Origin: Methylobacteriaceae bacterium | GTDB taxonomy: Bacteria; Pseudomonadota; Alphaproteobacteria; Rhizobiales; Beijerinckiaceae | Length of the DNA: 34,432 nt | Assembly: GCA_019233695.1 (NCBI GenBank) | Contig: JAFAME010000137.1 | Span: forward strand, 1-34,432 | Reading direction: 5' to 3' | Part shown: positions 8,118 to 15,086 of the stretch, one piece after another | How the letters are laid out: each line of letters begins with the position of its first letter | Numbering within the stretch: the stretch's first letter is position 1 | Notes under the pieces: model-generated | The model's input: only the letters and a program-made list of their open reading frames with translations | What the model was told of the DNA's origin: nothing | Databases searched by the model: none | Program-made: the position numbers and the translations under genes

Positions 8118-10099
8118 TGGTCGTTGAAGCGGGCCATTTTGCGCTCGTCCTCGCCCTCGCGCTGGCGCTCGTGCAGGCCGTCGTGCCGTTCTGGGGCGCG
8201 CAGACCGGCGATGGACAATTGATGAGCGTCGCTCGTCCGGCCGCCCTCGTGATTTTCGGCCTCGTCGCAGTCGCCTTCGCCGCCCTGATGTATGCGCACG
8301 TCGTCTCGGATTTCTCCCTGGTCAACGTCTTCGAGAACTCGCACTCGGCGAAACCGCTCGTCTACAAGATCTCGGGTGTATGGGGGAACCACGAAGGCTC
8401 GATGATCCTTTGGGTGTTCATTCTTGCGCTGTTCGGCGCGCTGGTCGCCTTGTTCGGCCGCGGCATGCCCGATCAGCTGCGGGCCAATGCATTGGCGGCG
8501 CAGGGGTTTCTCGCCGCCACCTTCATCCTTTTCATCCTTTTGACCTCGAACCCGTTCGCGCGCCTCGTTCCGGCCCCGATCGAAGGGCGCGATCTCAATC
8601 CCATCCTTCAGGATCCGGGCCTCGCCATCCATCCGCCGCTGCTCTACCTCGGCTATGTCGGCTTCTCGATCGCCTTCTCGTTCGCCGTTGCGGCCCTGGT
8701 CGACGGAAGGATCGATGCCGCCTGGGCGCGCTGGGTCAGGCCATGGGTGCTCACCGCCTGGATCTTCCTTACGCTAGGCATCGCAATGGGCTCATACTGG
8801 GCCTACTACACGCTCGGCTGGGGCGGGTTCTGGTTCTGGGACCCCGTCGAGAACGCCTCGCTGATGCCGTGGCTCGCGGGCACCGCTCTCCTTCATTCGG
8901 CGACCGTGATGGAAAAGCGCGACGCACTCAAAGTGTGGACGATATTCCTCGCCATCCTGGCCTTCTCGTTGTCGCTCCTCGGCACATTCCTGGTGCGCTC
9001 GGGCGTCCTGACCTCGGTGCATGCCTTTGCGAGCGATCCGACACGCGGCATCTTCATTCTGGCGATTCTGGTCCTCTTCATCGGCGGCTCCCTCACGCTC
9101 TACGCCTGGCGAGGGCCCCGGCTGAAGCCGGGCGGCATCTTTGCTCCGGTGTCGCGCGAGGGTGCGCTCGTTCTCAACAACCTGCTCCTGACCACGGCTT
9201 GTCTTACTGTCTTCGTCGGAACGCTCTATCCGCTCGCTCTCGAGGCATTGACCAAGGACAAGATCTCCGTCGGCCCGCCCTTCTATGCCCTGACTTTCGG
9301 TCCGGTGGCGCTGGTTCTCCTGTGTGCGTTGCCGTTCGGGCCGTCGCTCGCCTGGAAGCGCGGTGAACTCCTGGGCGTCGCGCAACGCCTCAGCGTGGCG
9401 GCCGCGGCAGCGCTTGCGATCGCGCTTCTCATCGTCTCGCTGCGACGGCATGGGCCTATCCTCGCCCCCCTTGGGGTCGGCGTCGCCGTCTTCATCATTC
9501 TGGGCTCGCTCATCGACATCGGCGGGCGCGTGGTCAAACGAGGCGCTTCGCTCTCCGTCACCTGGTCGCGGGCCATCGGCCTGCCGCGCTCGATCTGGGG
9601 GACCGCGGCAGCCCACGTCGGGCTCGGCGTGACGGTCCTTGGCCTCGCAGCGACAGTCTGGGGCGTCGAACTCATCGTCACGGCCCGCGCCGGGAATACG
9701 TTCGACCTCGGGCCATATCAGGTGACGATTGCCGATGTCGCCTCGCGCGAGGGGCCGAACTACCGCGAGACCTATGCTGAGGCCATCGTCCGGTCCGGCG
9801 GTGTGATCGTGGCGCATGTCGAGCCGGCCAAGCGCTTCTTTTCGAGCCGTCAGACGTCGACGACGCAGGCCGGAATCGTGACGCTCGGCCTTGGCCAAGT
9901 CTACATCAGCCTCGGCGACGCCAACGCCGACGGCACGATGGCGGTGCGCCTCTACTGGAAGCCTCTCGTGACGTTGATCTGGATCGGCGCGATGATCATG
10001 GCGTTCGGCGGCGCCTTGTCGCTGTCCGACCGGCGCATGCGCATCGGCGTTGCCCGCCGCGCCGTCACCGCCCGGCAACTGCCTCAACCGGCCGAATAG
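8117..10099 (+). CDS. ccmF: Heme lyase subunit CcmF (CycK)
   Basis: A 660-residue polytopic protein with about 14-15 membrane helices. The WWD heme-handling signature is at about 235-253 (WGGFWFWDPVENASLMPWL). Candidate heme-ligand histidines flank it in IHPPLLYLGY (H172) and ALLHSATVMEKR (H260). A periplasmic domain near 560-620 (VTIADVASREGPNYRETYAEA) precedes the last helix. CcmF takes heme from CcmE and ligates it to apocytochrome c with CcmH and CcmI. The frame extends upstream to 8057, but the ATG at 8117 shares its A with the ccmE stop and gives the usual CcmF beginning (GHFALVLALALAL). Confidence 0.95.
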   Translation: MVVEAGHFALVLALALALVQAVVPFWGAQTGDGQLMSVARPAALVIFGLVAVAFAALMYAHVVSDFSLVNVFENSHSAKPLVYKISGVWGNHEGSMILWVFILALFGALVALFGRGMPDQLRANALAAQGFLAATFILFILLTSNPFARLVPAPIEGRDLNPILQDPGLAIHPPLLYLGYVGFSIAFSFAVAALVDGRIDAAWARWVRPWVLTAWIFLTLGIAMGSYWAYYTLGWGGFWFWDPVENASLMPWLAGTALLHSATVMEKRDALKVWTIFLAILAFSLSLLGTFLVRSGVLTSVHAFASDPTRGIFILAILVLFIGGSLTLYAWRGPRLKPGGIFAPVSREGALVLNNLLLTTACLTVFVGTLYPLALEALTKDKISVGPPFYALTFGPVALVLLCALPFGPSLAWKRGELLGVAQRLSVAAAAALAIALLIVSLRRHGPILAPLGVGVAVFIILGSLIDIGGRVVKRGASLSVTWSRAIGLPRSIWGTAAAHVGLGVTVLGLAATVWGVELIVTARAGNTFDLGPYQVTIADVASREGPNYRETYAEAIVRSGGVIVAHVEPAKRFFSSRQTSTTQAGIVTLGLGQVYISLGDANADGTMAVRLYWKPLVTLIWIGAMIMAFGGALSLSDRRMRIGVARRAVTARQLPQPAE

Positions 10100-10561
10100 A
10101 TGCGGGCTTTGCGCATCCTCTTCGGGACCGCATGGCTAATGGTGGCGACCGCCGCCGGCGCGGTGCAGCCCGACGAGATCATGAGCGATCCGGCGCTCGA
10201 GGCCCGGGCGCGCGCCCTTTCGGCACAGCTGCGCTGCATGGTCTGCCAGAACCAGTCGATCGACGATTCGGATGCGGCGCTCGCCCGCGATATTCGGTTG
10301 CTGGTGCGCGACCGCCTGAAGTCTGGCGACAGCGACGCGGCGATCAAGCAGTTTCTCGTCGCCCGCTACGGCAACTTCATTCTGTTGAAGCCGCCCTTCA
10401 CCATCGAGACGCTGCTGTTGTGGCTGACGCCGCTCCTGGCCCTTGCGCTTGGGTCGATCGCGATCTGGCGCGCCGGCATCGCCAAGCGCAGCATCGAGAC
10501 GGCGCCGCTCGACGCCGCCGAGGCCGCACGGGTCGATGCGCTGCTTGCCGGCGACGAATAG
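10100..10561 (+). CDS. ccmH: Cytochrome c maturation protein CcmH (CycL)
   Basis: A 153-residue thiol oxidoreductase of the heme ligation complex. A signal sequence (about 1-21) precedes the three-helix periplasmic domain with the redox motif LRCMVCQNQSIDDSDA (C46 and C49), then RDRLKSGDSDAAIKQFLVARYGNFIL and a C-terminal membrane helix (about 102-124). It reduces the CXXCH disulfide of apocytochromes. The ATG follows the ccmF stop directly. No ccmG (thioredoxin-like) gene is present here; in rhizobia that gene (cycY) lies with ccmABCD elsewhere, so its absence is expected. It ends the operon, meeting a convergent gene 34 bp on across a small CCGGC/GCCGG hairpin (10577-10591). Confidence 0.94.
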   Translation: MRALRILFGTAWLMVATAAGAVQPDEIMSDPALEARARALSAQLRCMVCQNQSIDDSDAALARDIRLLVRDRLKSGDSDAAIKQFLVARYGNFILLKPPFTIETLLLWLTPLLALALGSIAIWRAGIAKRSIETAPLDAAEAARVDALLAGDE

Positions 10562-10595
10562 GCGCGGGCGCGATTTCCGGCGGCCCGCCGGCACC

Positions 10596-10916
10596 TCAGT
10601 TGGCGACTACCGCGCCGCCGTCGCAGATATCGACGTTGAGAAAGATGCGCTCGTAGCCGTCGTCGAACCTGACTTTCAGGTCCTGGTAGCAAGCCGTCTC
10701 GTCGAGGGTGAAGCTGCCGGTCGCACGCGGGCCGATGGGTGTGAGATCCACAATGTCCCAGCCGTCCTCGTAGGAGCCGTGCCGAGCATAGGAAAGGCCG
10801 ACGATGCTGGCCGTGGAGCTCGGATTGACAAGTTCGAATCCCTGGTTGGCGCTGGCCGGAGGAGCTGCGAGAGCGCAAAAGCCGGCGAGAGCAATGGCAA
10901 TGAATCTGGCAATCAT
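10596..10916 (-). CDS. Small secreted protein of unknown function
   Basis: A 106-residue exported protein. The ATG at 10916 has a GGGAG site 6 bases upstream and begins a standard signal peptide (MIARFIAIALAGFCALAAPPASA). The mature part is about 82 residues: NQGFELVNPSSTASIVGLSYARH, DLTPIGPRATGSFTLD, then ETACYQDLKVRFDDG and IFLNVDIC. This matches the pattern of a family of small periplasmic proteins with one small beta-domain carrying two cysteines (ETACxxDLKVxxxDG ... DxC), which databases have often misnamed argininosuccinate lyase. No enzymatic residues are visible. It is convergent with ccmH and divergent from degP, so it is probably transcribed alone. Confidence 0.7.
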   Translation of the reverse strand: MIARFIAIALAGFCALAAPPASANQGFELVNPSSTASIVGLSYARHGSYEDGWDIVDLTPIGPRATGSFTLDETACYQDLKVRFDDGYERIFLNVDICDGGAVVAN

Positions 10917-11185
10917 GGGAAGCTCCCGTAAGGTTGAGGGGCATCTCTCCTGCCCGCCTTTCCCACCGGGATTGAGCCAAAATTTCACGTGCGAGGCTTG
11001 ATTAGGTTGTCGGCTCGCCGGAGGCGCGGCCCGGGAGGGAAATTCCCCGCCCGGAAGCTCATTGCCACCTTACCAAGATTTCATCTGGCCGACATGGCGC
11101 TGTAAGTGGGGCCGTCCCATGTTCCGCCCCGGTAGGTCGGCGGGTTGGAATCGCGCCGAGGACCTGATCAACGGAGAAAATCAAA

Positions 11186-12769
11186 ATGTCACTACCAGTT
11201 CCGCTGAATGTGCAGGGCGAGCATGGTCACGGCTCAGGCGCCGAGAGCCATTCCTTCCGTTTGCGCCGTCCGCGCCCAGGCGCGCGCGCGCTCCTGCTCG
11301 GCGCCGTTGCAGCGGTTGCGCTGACGGGTGCCTTCGCCGACGTGAACGTCGCTTTTCCGCAAAGCGCCAAGGCCTTGGTCAGCGCCCCGGAGGCGAGCCA
11401 GCCGGGGGCGCCGCAGTCCTTCGCCGACGTCGTGGAACGCGTCAAAGGCGCGGTCGTCTCGGTCAAGGTCAAGACCATGCAGGCGACGGCGGATGACGGC
11501 GACGGGCCGCCCGACATGCCCCAGCTGCCGCCCGGCAATCCGCTCGAAAAGTTCTTCCACCAGTTCGGCGAGAACCAGAACCACGACTTCGGCAATTTCC
11601 CCGAGCGCCGGCCGCGCAGCGGGATGGCGCAGGGCTCCGGATTCTTCATCACCGGCGACGGCTATATCGTCACCAACAATCACGTCGTCGAGAACGCCAC
11701 CGAAGTGACGGTCACGACCGTTGACGGCAAGACGATGGCGGCCAAGGTCGTCGGCCTCGACAAGAAGACCGACCTTGCGCTTCTCAAGGTCAACGGCGGC
11801 GGGCCGTATCCGTTCGTGACATTTGCGTCCAAGCAGCCGCGGGTCGGCGATTGGGTGCTGGCGGTCGGCAATCCGTTCGGCCTCGGCGGCACGGTGACGG
11901 CGGGCATTGTCTCGGCCCGCGGCCGCGACATCGGCGCCGGCCCCTATGACGACTTCCTGCAGATCGATGCGCCGGTCAACCGCGGCAACTCCGGCGGCCC
12001 GACCTTCAACACGGAAGGCGAGGTCGTCGGCGTCAACACCGCGATCTACTCGCCGTCGGGCGGCAGCGTCGGCATCGGCTTTGCCATCACCGCAGACGTC
12101 GCCCAGAGCGTCGTCGCCCAGCTTGAAAAGACGGGCACGGTGGCGCGCGGCTGGATGGGCGTGCAGATCCAGCCGGTCACCGACGAGATCGCCGACAGCA
12201 TGGGGCTGAAGGACGCCAAGGGCGCGCTCGTCGCCGAGGCGCAGAAAGGCTCGCCGGCGCTCGATGCGGGAATTGCGGCCGGTGACGTGATCACGGCCGT
12301 CAACGGCGATCTCATCGAGGGCCCGAAGGAGCTGGCGCGCAAGATCGCTTCGCTTGGGCCGGGATCGACCGCCGAGATCACTTATCTCCGCGACGGAGCT
12401 CCGCACACGGTCTCGATCAAGCTCGGCACGCTGCCCGAAGAGAAGAAGGCATCCCAGGGCCGCGCCGAGCCGGATAAATCCTCGCTTGCCTCGCTTGGCC
12501 TCGAGCTTGCGCCGGCCGCTTCGGTTGCGGGCGCCGGCAAGGAGGGCGTCGTCGTCATCAACGTCGATCCGGACGGCGCGGGCGCCCAGCGCGGCCTGAA
12601 GTCAGGCGATGTGATCCTGGAGGCTGCCGGCAAGCCGGTGTCCCGCCCGTCTGATGTCACGGCCGCCATCGATGCGGCCAAGAAGGAGGGGCACAAGGCG
12701 ATCCTGCTGCGGGTGAAATCGGAGGACGGCACGCGCTATGTCGCGCTCGCCACTCAGAAGGCCTCCTGA
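11186..12769 (+). CDS. degP: Periplasmic serine endoprotease DegP/HtrA (Do family)
   Basis: A 527-residue DegQ/DegP-type protease. An N-terminal signal/anchor region (about 33-58) is followed by the trypsin-like domain with catalytic H166 (VTNNHVV), D196 (KTDLALLK) and S269 (NRGNSGGPTF). A Q-rich, poorly conserved LA-loop lies at about 100-147. PDZ1 covers roughly 320-415 (GWMGVQIQPV, GDVITAVNG) and PDZ2 roughly 435-525 (GLKSGDVILEAAG). It degrades or refolds misfolded envelope proteins. The ATG is preceded by GGAG at 11173-11176. The gene is single, with about 200 bp of non-coding DNA before it and a strong terminator after it. Position between ccmH and a two-component pair matches rhizobial gene order. 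Confidence 0.93.
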   Translation: MSLPVPLNVQGEHGHGSGAESHSFRLRRPRPGARALLLGAVAAVALTGAFADVNVAFPQSAKALVSAPEASQPGAPQSFADVVERVKGAVVSVKVKTMQATADDGDGPPDMPQLPPGNPLEKFFHQFGENQNHDFGNFPERRPRSGMAQGSGFFITGDGYIVTNNHVVENATEVTVTTVDGKTMAAKVVGLDKKTDLALLKVNGGGPYPFVTFASKQPRVGDWVLAVGNPFGLGGTVTAGIVSARGRDIGAGPYDDFLQIDAPVNRGNSGGPTFNTEGEVVGVNTAIYSPSGGSVGIGFAITADVAQSVVAQLEKTGTVARGWMGVQIQPVTDEIADSMGLKDAKGALVAEAQKGSPALDAGIAAGDVITAVNGDLIEGPKELARKIASLGPGSTAEITYLRDGAPHTVSIKLGTLPEEKKASQGRAEPDKSSLASLGLELAPAASVAGAGKEGVVVINVDPDGAGAQRGLKSGDVILEAAGKPVSRPSDVTAAIDAAKKEGHKAILLRVKSEDGTRYVALATQKAS

Positions 12770-12837
12770 TGCAACGAGCTTGATCTAGGCGCGCCGCGGC
12801 TAACTCGCCCCCCGCCGCGCGGGCGCCCAGACAGGAG

Positions 12838-12870
12838 CGGCAGGTCGAGTCACCTCGACCTGCCGTTTTT
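12838..12870 (+). terminator. Strong rho-independent terminator after degP
   Basis: A perfect 12-bp stem (CGGCAGGTCGAG at 12838-12849 with its complement at 12854-12865), a TCAC loop and TTTTT at 12866-12870. The next gene starts 17 bases on, so the following operon's promoter must overlap this hairpin or it depends on read-through. Confidence 0.9.
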
Positions 12871-12886
12871 CGTGAGGAGCATCTAT

Positions 12887-13579
12887 ATGTGGTCCATGCG
12901 GATTCTCATCATCGAAGATGATGCCGAGGCGGCGGGCTACCTGGTCAAGGCGTTCCGCGAGTCGGGCCATGTCGCCGACCACGCATTCGATGGCATCGAG
13001 GGCTACTCGCTCGCCCGCGACGGCAACTATGACGTTCTCATCATCGACCGCATGCTGCCGAAGCTCGACGGACTGTCGCTGATCGGCGGCCTGCGCAGCC
13101 AGAAGATCGAGACGCCGGTGCTCATCCTTTCCGCGCTCGGCCAGGTCGATGACCGGGTGAAAGGCTTGCGGGCCGGCGGCGACGACTATCTCGGCAAGCC
13201 GTACGCGTTTTCCGAATTGCTCGCCCGCGTCGAGGTGCTGGCCCGCCGCAAGGGCTCGGGAACCGCGGAGGACACGATCTATCGGGTCGGCGGCCTCGAA
13301 ATGGATCGCCTCTCCCACAAGGTGACACGCGAAGGCCGCGAGATTCCGCTGCAGCCGCGCGAGTTCCGCCTGCTTGAATATTTGCTGAAGCACGCCGGCC
13401 AGGTCGTGACGCGGACGATGCTTTTGGAGAATGTCTGGGACTATCATTTCGATCCGCAGACCAACGTCATCGACGTCCACATCTCGCGCCTGCGGTCGAA
13501 GATCGACAAGGGCTTCGATGCGGCGCTCCTGCACACGGTGCGCGGCGCTGGATACATGGTCCGTGACGGCGCTCGTTAG
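12887..13579 (+). CDS. OmpR/TctD-family response regulator
   Basis: A 230-residue regulator with receiver residues D54 (LIIDRMLPKLDG), S82 in place of the more common Thr (LILSALG) and K104 (GKPY). A winged-helix domain (about 130-228) follows, with LQPREFRLLEYLLKH, ENVWDYHFDP, NVIDVHISRLRSKID and TVRGAGYMV. The start at ATG 12887 is supported by AGGAG at 12875-12879, 7 bases upstream; a GTG at 12872 lacks this. It is the first gene of a coupled three-gene unit with its kinase and glnE. Output genes are not visible; such pairs (TctD/QseB/CopR-like) often sense metals or metabolites. Confidence 0.9.
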   Translation: MWSMRILIIEDDAEAAGYLVKAFRESGHVADHAFDGIEGYSLARDGNYDVLIIDRMLPKLDGLSLIGGLRSQKIETPVLILSALGQVDDRVKGLRAGGDDYLGKPYAFSELLARVEVLARRKGSGTAEDTIYRVGGLEMDRLSHKVTREGREIPLQPREFRLLEYLLKHAGQVVTRTMLLENVWDYHFDPQTNVIDVHISRLRSKIDKGFDAALLHTVRGAGYMVRDGAR

Positions 13580-15086
13580 GCTCTTCCGCACGACGGCCTT
13601 CAAGCTGTCGCTTCTCTATCTGGCGATCTTTGCCGTGGGTACGGGCCTGGTGCTGGCCCGTCTCGGGTCGGGAGTCCAGGAGCTCCTCGACCGCCAGATC
13701 AAGCTCACCATCCAGGCCGAAATCGACGATCTCGCCGAACAATTCGGGAGCGGCGGACTTGGCGGAGCCTGGCGCCTCGAAAGCGCCATCACCAGCCGCA
13801 CGCTGCAGCCGACGTCGGCACTCTATCTTTTGACGAACTATGCCGGGGTTCCGCTAATCGGCAACGTGGCGGCCTTGCCGGAAGGCACGCTCGATCGCGA
13901 CGGCATCGTCGAGACGACCTATCGACAGGTCGGTTCGCGGGCGCCCCACCTGGCGCTGGCGCGCACGGTCACGCTCGAAGGCGGTTTTCACCTTCTGGTC
14001 GGCCGCGACATCGAGCTTCGCGAGCGCCTTCTCGCCGCGGTCGGGCAGGCGCTCATCACGGCGCTCATCTGCATTGCCGTGGTCGGGCTTCTCGGCGGCC
14101 TCTATGTCGCGAGCCGAGTGCTGCATCGCATCAACGGCATGACCGCGACGGCAAAGACGATCATGGCGGGCAATCTCGCCGGCCGCTTGCCGATTGCCGG
14201 CACCGGCGATGAGCTTGATCGTCTGGCCGAGAACCTCAACGCCATGCTCGAGCGGATCGCCGAACTGATGGCTGGCCTCAAGCAGGTCTCGGACAATATC
14301 GCCCACGATCTCAAGACGCCGCTGACGCGATTGCACAACGACGCCGAGCAGGCGCTGCGCGGAGCACGCGAGCCGGCCCAGTATCGGGCGGCCCTGGAAC
14401 GCATCATCGAGGAGTCGGACGGACTGATCCGCATCTTCAATGCGCTCTTGATGATTGCCCGGGCCGAGGCAGGGTCAGGCCGCGAAGGGATGACGGACTT
14501 CGATGCCGGCGCCGTCACGCGCGACGTTGCCGAGCTCTACGAGCCGCTGGCCGAGGAGGCGGGCGCCAGCCTGTCGGTTTCCATCGAACCTGCGCTGCCG
14601 GTGCACGGCAATCGCGAGCTCGTCAGCCAGGCGCTCGTCAATCTCGTCGACAACGCCCTGAAATATGGCGTGACGGCCGAGGGACGGGCGCCTGCCTTGG
14701 CGATGGCCGATGCCGTCGCGCCCGGCGCCTCCCCGGAGCCGCCGGACGGCCCTCTGCCCGCCGAACAAGGCGATTGGCGTGCACGCGGCGAGATCACGCT
14801 CAGTGCCCGTCGCGTCGGCCGGTCGATCGAGATTGCAGTTGCCGATCGGGGACCCGGCATCCGCGAAAGCGATCGCGCACGGGCCCGCGAGCGCTTCGTG
14901 CGCCTGGAGGACTCCCGGTCCCAGCCGGGCTCCGGCCTCGGCCTGTCGCTCGCCTCCGCCGTGGCGCACCTGCATGGCGGCGAATTGCGCATGGAAGACA
15001 ATGATCCCGGCCTGCGGGTCGTCATTGCCATCCCCGCTCGTGACACGGTCGCGTTGCCGGGGAAACAGCCCCCCGGGGCGCCGTGA
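13563..15086 (+). CDS. Membrane sensor histidine kinase, partner of the preceding regulator
   Basis: A 507-residue kinase starting at GTG 13563, inside the last 17 bases of the regulator gene. Membrane helices at about 13-33 and 160-183 enclose a periplasmic sensor of about 125 residues. HAMP spans roughly 184-237, then the H-box with H248 (NIAHDLKTPLTRL), the N-box N360/N364 (LVNLVDNALKYG), G1 DRGPGI (428-433) and G2 GSGLGLSL (456-463). A Pro/Ala-rich insert at about 371-408 lies between the N and G1 boxes, making the ATP lid region longer than usual. The H-box form is that of the QseC/TctE/CusS group. Its TGA overlaps the GTG of glnE. Confidence 0.88.
   Translation: MTALVRLFRTTAFKLSLLYLAIFAVGTGLVLARLGSGVQELLDRQIKLTIQAEIDDLAEQFGSGGLGGAWRLESAITSRTLQPTSALYLLTNYAGVPLIGNVAALPEGTLDRDGIVETTYRQVGSRAPHLALARTVTLEGGFHLLVGRDIELRERLLAAVGQALITALICIAVVGLLGGLYVASRVLHRINGMTATAKTIMAGNLAGRLPIAGTGDELDRLAENLNAMLERIAELMAGLKQVSDNIAHDLKTPLTRLHNDAEQALRGAREPAQYRAALERIIEESDGLIRIFNALLMIARAEAGSGREGMTDFDAGAVTRDVAELYEPLAEEAGASLSVSIEPALPVHGNRELVSQALVNLVDNALKYGVTAEGRAPALAMADAVAPGASPEPPDGPLPAEQGDWRARGEITLSARRVGRSIEIAVADRGPGIRESDRARARERFVRLEDSRSQPGSGLGLSLASAVAHLHGGELRMEDNDPGLRVVIAIPARDTVALPGKQPPGAP

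Noticed and set aside
8792-10087. A 431-codon antisense frame within ccmF
   Set aside because: It is charged and repetitive with no motifs and lies entirely under ccmF.
7638-10561. Missing ccmG in the cytochrome maturation operon as a possible novelty
   Set aside because: In rhizobia and relatives the ccmG equivalent lies with ccmABCD, so its absence here is the expected arrangement.
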